Assembly: GCA_021827225.1 (NCBI GenBank)
Contig: JAKAXG010000240.1
Coordinates: 1 to 6,792, forward strand
From: Actinomycetes bacterium
GTDB taxonomy: Bacteria > Actinomycetota > Acidimicrobiia > Acidimicrobiales > Palsa-688
Reading direction: 5' to 3'
DNA length: 6,792 bases
Positions 1-5,512 of this stretch are shown piece after piece. Under the pieces are notes generated by a model. The model did not search any database and was not told the origin of the DNA. It saw only the letters and a list, made by a program, of their open reading frames with translations. The position numbers were made by a program, and so were the translations under genes. Position 1 is the first letter of the stretch; each line of letters starts with the position of its first letter.

Positions 1-2
1 AA

Positions 3-962
3 GCGGGCCCCTCCCGGCCCGAGGTGGCGGGCGCCGAAGCCGAGGCCGCGGGCGCAGAAGCCGAGGCGGCCGAGGCCGGACCCCAACCGGCGGGCGGCGC
101 CGGAACCGAGGCGGGCGGACCCGAACTGGCGGGCGAGGCCGAAGCCGAGGCGGGCGAGGCCGGACCCCAACCGGTGGGCGGCGGAGCCCGGCCGGGGAGC
201 GACGGCGTGACCGCCGCCGGCGCCCCGATGACGGAGCGGCCGGCCGGAGTGGTGGATCTGCGGTCGCCGCAGACCCGCTCCCGGGTGGTCGCCTACCCGC
301 CCCTGCCGTCCGGACGGGTCGCCGGCCGTCCGGTGCCCGGCTCGCCGGTCGTGGCCGGGGTGGTGTGCCGGCAGGGCCACCTGAACCGTCCCGGCATGAC
401 CGCCTGTGTGCGCTGCGGGTCGGCCATCACCGACCAGGACGCCTACAACGTGAGCGGTACCCGCCCGGCGCTCGGTTCCCTGGTGATCGACGACGGGTCG
501 GTCTACCGCCTCGACACGGGCTACCTGGTGGGATCGGACCCGGGCCGGGATCCCACCGTGCGCGGCGGGCTGGCCCGGCCGCTCACCCTGGACGGGCCCC
601 AGTTGGCGCCCAGCCACGCCGAGATCCGCCTGCACGACTGGGACGTGGTCATCACCGACCGTGACTCCGCCGGGGGCACCTACCTGTACGGCCCGGAGTC
701 GAACGCCTGGGAGAGGTTGCGGCCCTACGAGCCCCGGGTGCTGCAACCGGGAACGCACATCGCGTTCGGCCAGAGGGTGGTCACCTTCCTGACCCCCTGG
801 ATCACCGGCCCCCGGCCGGTGACCAACGGAGCCGCCAGCGGAAGCCCGGCCGGCGAGGGATCAGCCGGCGGGGCCGGAGCAGCAGGCGGGGCTGGAGCAG
901 CAGGCGGGGCCGCAGCAACCGGCGACGCCGGTCCCGGAGACCCCGGTCAGGGTCTGCCGTGA
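3..962 (+). CDS. Zinc-ribbon and degenerate FHA-domain protein (5' partial)
   Basis: The frame is open to the window edge and the GTG at 24 has no ribosome binding site, so the true start is probably upstream. Numbering from that GTG, residues 1-65 are low-complexity Ala/Glu/Gly/Pro with two AGPQPxGG repeats. A zinc ribbon follows (C115-x-x-G-H119, C128-x-x-C131), then an FHA-like beta-sandwich at about 150-260 and a Gly/Ala-rich tail. FHA domains bind phosphothreonine peptides made by Ser/Thr kinases. Here the usual Gly-Arg is G170-S171 and the usual Asn-Gly-Thr is G217-G218-T219, while the Ser and His of the central motif remain (S197, H198). Phosphopeptide binding may therefore be lost. 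The ribbon-plus-FHA layout resembles actinobacterial FHA proteins whose role I cannot name. A cytosolic scaffold is my inference. The gene is convergent with the lipoprotein gene, 13 bases between stops. Confidence 0.8.
   Translation, partial: AGPSRPEVAGAEAEAAGAEAEAAEAGPQPAGGAGTEAGGPELAGEAEAEAGEAGPQPVGGGARPGSDGVTAAGAPMTERPAGVVDLRSPQTRSRVVAYPPLPSGRVAGRPVPGSPVVAGVVCRQGHLNRPGMTACVRCGSAITDQDAYNVSGTRPALGSLVIDDGSVYRLDTGYLVGSDPGRDPTVRGGLARPLTLDGPQLAPSHAEIRLHDWDVVITDRDSAGGTYLYGPESNAWERLRPYEPRVLQPGTHIAFGQRVVTFLTPWITGPRPVTNGAASGSPAGEGSAGGAGAAGGAGAAGGAAATGDAGPGDPGQGLP
64..174 (+). repeat. In-frame direct repeats coding the Ala/Glu/Pro-rich N-terminal region
   Basis: An identical 20-base unit lies at 71-90 and 155-174. 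The spacing is 84 bases, exactly 28 codons, so the reading frame is kept. A related 14-base unit is found at 33-46 and 138-151. The repeats encode AEAEA and EAGPQPxGG blocks. They look like recent slippage or unequal-crossover expansion inside a disordered linker, not a mobile or regulatory element. Confidence 0.7.
876..910 (+). repeat. Short tandem repeat coding Gly-Ala tail
   Basis: A 17-base unit is repeated exactly at 876-892 and 894-910 with an 18-base period (six codons). It encodes repeated GAGAAG-type hexapeptides near the C terminus of the FHA-like protein. The period keeps the frame, as expected for a tolerated low-complexity tail. Confidence 0.65.
918..955 (+). terminator. Possible hairpin pair at end of the FHA-like gene
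   Basis: Two perfect inverted repeats occur just before the stop codon at 960-962. One has 6-base arms at 918-923 and 927-932 with a 3-base loop. The other has 6-base arms at 938-943 and 950-955 with a 6-base loop. No T run follows. GC-rich hairpins without a U tract have been proposed as terminators in actinobacteria, but GC-rich coding DNA also forms such repeats by chance. The position between convergent genes is the main support. Confidence 0.25.
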
Positions 963-975
963 TCGGGTGGCAGGC

Positions 976-1347
976 TCAGGAGACCCGCCCCCGGTACTTC
1001 GGGCAGTAGTTGTCAGCGGCGGAGGTGATGACCGCCCCCAGGTCCTGCGACGGCAGGGGGTGCGATCCCTCGAGCAGGGCCATGCGGTCGGCGAGCTGGG
1101 CGTAGCTGGCCCCGGCGGCGAAGCCGTCGCAGGCGGCATGGCCGAGGCGCACCAGCTGGGTGTCGGACCGCAGGGCGGCGATGTCAGGAGCGGCGTCGTG
1201 CAGCTCCGCCAGGTAGGCGTTGTCCTGGGCGGTGCTCGCCGGCGATCCGGACCCGCATCCCGACAACAACAAGATCCCCGCCGCCATCGCAGCACCCAAG
1301 GCCACCGACCCGGATCCGAACCTGCCGACTCTGCCCTGCTGGCCCAC
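976..1347 (-). CDS. Small secreted lipoprotein, DUF732-like
   Basis: This predicted 123-residue protein is exported and lipid-anchored. It has basic residues at R6 and R9, a hydrophobic core at about 15-28 and a lipobox L28-S29-G30-C31 cleaved before C31. The mature part starts with a Gly/Ser linker and carries two cysteines, C73 and C115, in contexts (HAACDGF and NYCP) that match the small DUF732 proteins common in mycobacteria and other actinobacteria. The pair probably forms a disulfide outside the membrane. The family has no established function. The GTG start at 1347 is the only start that gives a complete signal peptide. It has no Shine-Dalgarno sequence but sits 7 bases after a -10-like hexamer, suggesting a leaderless mRNA. 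It is divergent from the globin gene and convergent with the FHA-like gene. The lipoprotein call is strong; the DUF732 assignment is from motif memory and less certain. Confidence 0.82.
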   Translation of the reverse strand: MGQQGRVGRFGSGSVALGAAMAAGILLLSGCGSGSPASTAQDNAYLAELHDAAPDIAALRSDTQLVRLGHAACDGFAAGASYAQLADRMALLEGSHPLPSQDLGAVITSAADNYCPKYRGRVS

Positions 1348-1354
1348 CCCGGCA

Positions 1355-1360
1355 AGTGTA
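1355..1360 (-). promoter_or_regulatory. Candidate -10 box for the lipoprotein gene (leaderless)
   Basis: On the minus strand the hexamer TACACT fits the TANNNT -10 pattern. It ends 7 bases before the GTG start at 1347, so a transcript would begin at or next to the start codon. There is no purine-rich ribosome binding site. I see no good -35 hexamer. Confidence 0.45.
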
Positions 1361-1385
1361 GGTAAGCGATCATCCCGGAGGCGGG

Positions 1386-1391
1386 TATCCT
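1386..1391 (+). promoter_or_regulatory. Candidate -10 box for the globin gene (leaderless)
   Basis: The hexamer TATCCT fits the TANNNT -10 pattern and ends 5 bases before the ATG at 1397. This places transcription initiation at the start codon and explains the absence of a Shine-Dalgarno sequence. The -35 region is not recognisable. It lies back to back with the lipoprotein promoter inside a 49-base divergent spacer. Confidence 0.5.
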
Positions 1392-1396
1392 CCGGT

Positions 1397-1804
1397 ATGG
1401 CCGGCCCGCCCGGAGAGCATTCCCCCCGCAGTTTCTACGACCGCGTCGGCGGTCAGCCGTTCTTCGAAGCGCTGACCCGCCGGTTCTACGAGGCGGTGGA
1501 GACCGATCCGGTGCTGCGGCCCCTCTATCCCGACAGCGGCGACGGCCTCGAGGCCGCCCGGCTGCACCTGGAGCTGTTCCTCATCCAGTACTGGGGAGGC
1601 CCGCCGACTTACAACGAGACCCGCGGCCATCCCCGGCTGCGGATGCGCCACACCCCCTTCGCCATCGGCCCGGCCGAGCGCGACGCCTGGGTACGCCACA
1701 TGACCGACGCGGTACGGTCAGCCGGCCTCTCCCCCCTCGACGAGGTGCAGCTGCTCGGCTATCTCACCACTTCCGCCGAGCACCTGATGAACCGGCCGGC
1801 CTGA
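1397..1804 (+). CDS. glbO: Group II truncated haemoglobin (trHbO)
   Basis: This is a haem protein of the 2-over-2 globin fold, 135 residues against about 128 in the mycobacterial GlbO that it closely resembles. The start FYDRVGG (13-19), the block QYWGGPPTY (64-72), RGHPRLRMRH (76-85) and ERDAWVRHM (94-102) are hallmark segments. By alignment from memory, Y31 is B10 Tyr, Y44 is CD1 Tyr, H85 is the proximal F8 His that binds haem iron, and W98 is the G8 Trp typical of groups II and III. The family binds O2, NO and peroxide and is linked to redox or nitrosative protection at the cytosol or membrane. The substrate here is not known. The ATG at 1397 was chosen over upstream codons because it starts right at the conserved N terminus and follows a -10 box. 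The C terminus has the usual length. Confidence 0.95.
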   Translation: MAGPPGEHSPRSFYDRVGGQPFFEALTRRFYEAVETDPVLRPLYPDSGDGLEAARLHLELFLIQYWGGPPTYNETRGHPRLRMRHTPFAIGPAERDAWVRHMTDAVRSAGLSPLDEVQLLGYLTTSAEHLMNRPA

Positions 1805-1874
1805 GGGCCCTCGACAAACCCCGGCCGGGAGGGTACGGCCTCCAGGAGAGGGGGCGGTGACCCGGGCTGGTACC

Positions 1875-1901
1875 TTGACCTGGCCCGTCGCCCCCTAGAA
1901 G
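1875..1901 (+). promoter_or_regulatory. Candidate promoter for the Mg2+-transport operon
   Basis: A TTGACC -35-like hexamer (1875-1880, five of six bases of TTGACA) is followed after 15 bases by TAGAAG (1896-1901). The spacer is shorter than the usual 17. Transcription would start near 1907-1908, giving either a leaderless message from the ATG at 1908 or a leader of about 36 bases before the ATG at 1944. The leader is too short for a known Mg2+ riboswitch. Confidence 0.45.
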
Positions 1902-1933
1902 CTCCCGATGGTCCCGTCTTCGGGGCCCCTGTC

Positions 1934-1938
1934 GAGGT
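1934..1938 (+). promoter_or_regulatory. Ribosome binding site deciding the start at 1944
   Basis: GAGGT lies 5 bases before the ATG at 1944. The same GAGGT precedes the next gene. It favours 1944 over the in-frame ATG at 1908, which has no such motif. Confidence 0.5.
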
Positions 1939-1943
1939 CGGCC

Positions 1944-3305
1944 ATGTTGCAGCGTCCCCGTCTTATCGCCAACCCGGCCCGCCCGCTCCGAACCGCCCGG
2001 CGGCAACGCCAGAAGCGGCTGCTCGCCGTGCGCTCGATCCGCGACAGCCTGATCTCGGTGGCCGGCCTCATGGGCAGCCCGGTGGTGAACCAGGCGGGCG
2101 ACCCGGTGGGGCGGGTATCGGACGTGGTGGCCCGCTGGGACGGCGAGGAGGCCTACCCCGCCCTCACCGGCCTGGTGCTGCGCATCGGCGGCCGCCGCTC
2201 GTTCGCGCCCATGACCCAGGTAGCGTCGGTCACCAGGAGCGGGGTCACGCTGCTCGGGGCGGCCCGGCTCAGCCTGCTGGAGTTCGCCCGCCGGGAGGGC
2301 GAGGTCCTGTTGGGCCGCGATGTCCTGGACCACCAGCTGGTCGACGTCGACGGCGTCCAGGTCATCCGTCCGGCGGACCTCTACCTGGCGCCGACCCCGG
2401 GCCCGGGAGGACCGGTGCTGCGCCTGGTAGGGGTGGACGTCAGCGTGCAGACGCTGCTGCGCCGCCTCGGGCCGAAGAGGTGGAGGGGGGTACCGACACC
2501 CGAGCGGGTCATCGACTGGGCCACCATCCGCCCGTTCGGTAGCGAGGTCCCGACCGTCAGGCTGCGGGCGCCCCACGACGAGCTGCGCCGGCTGCGCCCG
2601 GGCGAGCTGGCCGACCTGTTGGAGGATCTGGGGCGCGACGCCCGCCAGGAGCTGCTGGCCAGCCTGGAGCCGGAGCGGGCCGCCGACGCCCTCGAGGAGA
2701 TGGACCCCGAGGAGCTGGGCGCGCTGCTGCGGGAGACGCCGCCCGAGGACGCCGCCGCCCTGGTGGCCCGGATGGAGCCCGACGAGGCCGTCGACGCCCT
2801 TCGCGACCTGGAGGACGCGGCCCGCGCCGAGCTGCTCGACCACATGGACCCCGAGCAGGCCGAGGAGCTGGCGGACCTGCTGGGCTACGAGGAGGATCGC
2901 GCCGGCGGGTTCATGACCACCACCCTGGTGGTCGCCACCCCGGAGGAGACGGTCCGCTCCGTCCGCCGGCGCCTCCGCAAGGAAAAAGAGCACGCCGGCG
3001 ACGTGGACGGGATCGTCGTGGTCGACGAGGACGGGCGGCTGATCGGCGACCTGCCCCTCTACGGCCTGGCCATCGCCACCAACGACAGCGAGGTCGGCCA
3101 GCTGCTCCCCGAGGGGGACCCGGTGTCGGTATCGTCGGACGCCGGGGTCACCGAGGTGGCCCAGCGGCTGGTGGACACCCGCCACTCGTCGGTGGTGGTG
3201 GTCGACGAGGAGCGGCGGCCGGTGGGCCGCATCCTGGCCGACGACCTCATCGACGCCCTGCTGCCCGAACGCGGCCGCCACCACTTCCCGAGGTTCCTGT
3301 CGTGA
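1944..3305 (+). CDS. PRC-barrel / MgtE N-terminal / tandem CBS protein (soluble Mg2+ sensor-like)
   Basis: The protein has 453 residues from the ATG at 1944; a longer form from 1908 adds 12. After an Arg-rich lead, a PRC-barrel-like region covers about 42-110 (SPVVNQAGDPVGRVSDVVAR), with a second, weaker repeat near 120-155. The MgtE_N helical superhelix spans about 214-312, with recurring L/M-x-P-E-x-A units, and is followed by the conserved GYEEDRAGGFM segment starting at 314. CBS domains lie at about 322-385 and 394-443. In MgtE channels these cytosolic parts bind Mg2+ and close the pore when Mg2+ is high. Here no hydrophobic segment follows, so the MgtE channel domain is absent. The stop overlaps the start of the NRAMP-related carrier gene (GTGA), which implies matched synthesis. 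I infer a cytosolic regulatory partner of that carrier. An independent sensor role is the alternative. Confidence 0.88.
   Translation: MLQRPRLIANPARPLRTARRQRQKRLLAVRSIRDSLISVAGLMGSPVVNQAGDPVGRVSDVVARWDGEEAYPALTGLVLRIGGRRSFAPMTQVASVTRSGVTLLGAARLSLLEFARREGEVLLGRDVLDHQLVDVDGVQVIRPADLYLAPTPGPGGPVLRLVGVDVSVQTLLRRLGPKRWRGVPTPERVIDWATIRPFGSEVPTVRLRAPHDELRRLRPGELADLLEDLGRDARQELLASLEPERAADALEEMDPEELGALLRETPPEDAAALVARMEPDEAVDALRDLEDAARAELLDHMDPEQAEELADLLGYEEDRAGGFMTTTLVVATPEETVRSVRRRLRKEKEHAGDVDGIVVVDEDGRLIGDLPLYGLAIATNDSEVGQLLPEGDPVSVSSDAGVTEVAQRLVDTRHSSVVVVDEERRPVGRILADDLIDALLPERGRHHFPRFLS
3290..3294 (+). promoter_or_regulatory. Ribosome binding site of the NRAMP-related gene
   Basis: GAGGT sits 7 bases before the GTG start at 3302, within the last codons of the preceding gene. 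Together with the GTGA stop/start overlap it fixes the start and indicates coupled translation. Confidence 0.6.
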
Positions 3306-4630
3306 CTTCCGAAACCGCCCGCGGCCCGGGAGCGCCCGGATCGGGGTCGGTGGCGACGGAGCCCGTCCCGGCCACGACCGGCGAGGCGGTCACCCGCCGG
3401 CGGGGCCGCTGGATCGCCTACCTGGCCATAGCCGGCCCCGGGATCATCGCCGCCAACGCCGGCAACGACGCCGGCGGCATCATCACCTACGCCTCCGCCG
3501 GCGCCCAGTTCGGCTACCGGACGCTGTTCTTCATGCTCCTGGTGACGGTCGGCCTGGTCGTCGTGCAGGAGATGTGCGCCCGGCTGGGGACCTTCACCGG
3601 CAAGGGGCTGGCGGCCCTCATCCGGGAGGAGTTCAGCCTGCGGATGGCCTCCTTCGCCCTGTTCTTCCTGGTCGTGGCCAACGTCGGGCTGGTGGTTTCG
3701 GAGTTCGCAGGGATCGGCGCAGCCATGGAGCTGCTGGGCGTCAGCAAGTACATCTCCGTGCCCATCGCCGCCGTCGGCATCTGGGCCCTGGTGATGTTCG
3801 GGTCCTACCGCTACGCCGAGCGGCTGTTCCTGGTGCTGTCGCTGGTGTTCCTGACCTACCCGATCGCCGCCATCCTCGGCCACCCGAAGTGGAGCCAGGT
3901 GGGCAGCCAGCTGGTGATCCCCCACTTCCTGGCGTCCAAGTCGTTCATCCTCCTCGGGGTGGCGCTGATCGGCACCACCATCACCCCCTACATGCAGCTC
4001 TACATCGCCGCCGCCGTGGCCGACAAGGGCATCGGCCCGGAGGAGTACCGCCTCGAGCGCATCGACACGGTGTTCGGGGCCATCGCCGGGGACGTCATCA
4101 GCTGCTTCATCATCATCGCCACCGGCGCCGCCCTCGGCCGGTTCGGCATGCCGCTGGCCTCCGCCCACGACGCCGCCCGGGCCCTGCAACCGGTGGCCGG
4201 CAGCCTGTCGGTCGACCTGTTCGGCCTCGGCCTGCTGGGGGCGTCCATGCTGGCCGGGGCGGTGGTGCCGCTGTCCACCGCCTACGCCGTGTCGGAGGCG
4301 CTCGGAGTGGAGCGGTCGGTGTCGAGAAGCTTCACCGAGGCTCCCCTGTTCCTCTCCATCTTCAGCGCCCAGATCGTGGTGGGGGCCATGGTCGCCCTGC
4401 TCCCCGGCAACCTGGTCAACCTGCTGCTCAACACCCAGACGCTCAACGGGCTGATCACCCCGATCATCCTGGTGTTCATCCTGATCCTGGCCAACCGGCG
4501 CCGGCTGCTCGGCGACGCGGCCAACGGCCCGGTCTTCCGGGTGGTGGCCACCATCGCCGTCACCGCGGTGGCGGCCATGGCGGCCACCCTGGTCGGACAG
4601 ACCATCCTCGGCTGGTTCGGGGTTGGATAG
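3302..4630 (+). CDS. NRAMP-related (NRMT-type) divalent cation transporter, probably Mg2+
   Basis: This is an integral membrane carrier of the SLC11/NRAMP fold: 442 residues, a roughly 36-residue polar N terminus and about eleven hydrophobic helices. TM1 carries the family signature GPGIIAAN...SAGAQFGY, but the metal motif DPGN is D56-A-G-G59. In TM6 the usual M-P-H is T228-P-Y230, and the second TM6 His position is I235. In TM3 the usual Asp is V131, while E134 is kept. These changes remove the soft-metal Met ligand, the Asn ligand and the groups tied to H+ coupling. They match what is known of NRMTs, the distant SLC11 clade shown to move Mg2+ and Mn2+ without H+. Mg2+ uptake is therefore inferred. 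The upstream gene encodes an MgtE-type sensor, and the downstream hydrolase overlaps by 8 bases. Membership of the fold is certain; the substrate is likely. Confidence 0.92.
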   Translation: MTSETARGPGAPGSGSVATEPVPATTGEAVTRRRGRWIAYLAIAGPGIIAANAGNDAGGIITYASAGAQFGYRTLFFMLLVTVGLVVVQEMCARLGTFTGKGLAALIREEFSLRMASFALFFLVVANVGLVVSEFAGIGAAMELLGVSKYISVPIAAVGIWALVMFGSYRYAERLFLVLSLVFLTYPIAAILGHPKWSQVGSQLVIPHFLASKSFILLGVALIGTTITPYMQLYIAAAVADKGIGPEEYRLERIDTVFGAIAGDVISCFIIIATGAALGRFGMPLASAHDAARALQPVAGSLSVDLFGLGLLGASMLAGAVVPLSTAYAVSEALGVERSVSRSFTEAPLFLSIFSAQIVVGAMVALLPGNLVNLLLNTQTLNGLITPIILVFILILANRRRLLGDAANGPVFRVVATIAVTAVAAMAATLVGQTILGWFGVG

Positions 4631-5504
4631 CCGGCCGCTGCGGCTACCCGCCGTGCTGGACGGCTGGACGGCCCGCCCGGCCCCGGCCGGGCGGGCCAAC
4701 CCCCTGCACGCCAGCGTCTACCGGCACGATTCGGCTCCGGCGGTGGTGCTGCTGCACGGCCAGCCCGGTACCGGCCTCGACTGGCAGTGGGTCGTGCCCG
4801 TCCTTCGCCCCCACTTGACCGTGGTGGTACCCGACCGGCCCGGGTACGGCGCCACCGGCGGCCCGGCGACCGGCTTCGCCGGCAACGCCGCCGCCGTGGT
4901 GGAACTCCTCGACCGGCTGGGGTGCGACCGGGCCGTGCTGGTCGGCCACAGCTGGGCCGGCGGTGCCGTCCTGGCCACCGCCGTACACCACCCGGCCCGG
5001 GTGGCGGGCCTGGTACTGGTCTCCTCCGTCGGTCCGGGCGAGCAGATGAGCTGGGAGGACCGCCTCCTCGCCGTGCCTCTCGTCGGCGAGATGATCGCCG
5101 GCACGGCCATCGGCGGGGCCGGCCTGCTGCTCGGCAGCCGCCGGGTGCAGGAGCTGGCCCGGCGGCGGCTGCCCGGCCGGGCCCGGGACGGGGTGGTCGC
5201 CCTCACCCACCTCACCCGTAACCCCGCCCAGGTGTCGCGCTCGTTCGTCGCCGAGCAGCGGGCCATGCTGGCCGAGCTGGACGGTCTCGGCCCGGGCCTG
5301 AGCGGGATCACCGCCCCGACGGTCATCGTCCACGGCTCGGCCGACCACATCGTGCCGGCCGAGGTGGCCGAGCAGCTCCAGCGATCCATCCCCGGGTCGG
5401 TCCGGCGGGTCATCGCCGGTGCCGGCCACCTGCTCCCCCACGACCGACCGGACGCGGTCGCCGCCGCCGTACGCGATGTCGCCGGCGGGCCGGCGGCCGG
5501 GTGA
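4623..5504 (+). CDS. Alpha/beta hydrolase
   Basis: This is a 293-residue alpha/beta-hydrolase-fold enzyme of unknown substrate. The oxyanion-hole motif HGQPG is at 45-49, followed by PDRPGYGAT at 70-78. The nucleophile elbow GHSWAGG is at 108-114 with catalytic S110, the acid is probably D241 in GSADHIVP, and the base is H269 in GAGHLLP. The cap region (about 140-215) is Arg-rich and without clear family marks. No signal peptide or membrane segment is seen, so it is probably cytosolic. The TTG at 4623 overlaps the transporter gene by 8 bases and lacks a Shine-Dalgarno sequence. The GTG at 4653 would remove 10 residues and leave the fold intact, so the start is uncertain. It is the last gene of the operon. 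A link to Mg2+ transport is not evident. Esterase, epoxide hydrolase or proline-iminopeptidase-like activity are all possible. Confidence 0.9.
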   Translation: MDSRPLRLPAVLDGWTARPAPAGRANPLHASVYRHDSAPAVVLLHGQPGTGLDWQWVVPVLRPHLTVVVPDRPGYGATGGPATGFAGNAAAVVELLDRLGCDRAVLVGHSWAGGAVLATAVHHPARVAGLVLVSSVGPGEQMSWEDRLLAVPLVGEMIAGTAIGGAGLLLGSRRVQELARRRLPGRARDGVVALTHLTRNPAQVSRSFVAEQRAMLAELDGLGPGLSGITAPTVIVHGSADHIVPAEVAEQLQRSIPGSVRRVIAGAGHLLPHDRPDAVAAAVRDVAGGPAAG

Positions 5505-5512
5505 AGCCGGTC
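5495..5512 (+). terminator. Possible hairpin at convergent stop codons
   Basis: Arms 5495-5500 and 5507-5512 form a 6-bp stem with one G-U pair around a 6-base loop that holds the hydrolase stop codon. It reaches the ftsX stop on the other strand (5511-5513). There is no T run. It is the only structure I see in the 6-base gap that could separate the two converging transcripts. Confidence 0.25.

Noticed and set aside
967..1365. Plus-strand frame opposite the lipoprotein gene
   Set aside because: No domain or ribosome binding site; the minus frame has a signal peptide, lipobox and conserved cysteines.
1803..1812. Perfect 10-base palindrome just after the globin gene
   Set aside because: It has no loop, so it cannot form a terminator hairpin, and such G/C palindromes are expected by chance here.
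1828..1843. Hairpin with 5-base arms downstream of the globin gene as a terminator
   Set aside because: The stem is short and no T run follows; too weak to call.
1805..1943. Mg2+ riboswitch before the transport operon
   Set aside because: The likely leader is only about 36 bases and shows no multi-helix structure, too short for known Mg2+ riboswitches.
1764..3284. Long open frame on the minus strand (506 codons)
   Set aside because: It lies antisense to the PRC/MgtE_N/CBS gene, is rich in His/Gln/Arg/Gly with no domain, and is a by-product of GC-rich third positions in the real gene.
3059..4699. Long open frame on the minus strand (546 codons), His/Asp/Glu/Gln-rich
   Set aside because: It is antisense to the transporter gene; the odd composition is what reversed hydrophobic GC-rich codons give. 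The plus-strand protein has clear NRAMP motifs.
3574..4818. Plus-strand open frame of 414 codons overlapping the transporter
   Set aside because: Arg/Pro/His-rich with no motif; it is the shifted frame of the transporter and hydrolase genes.
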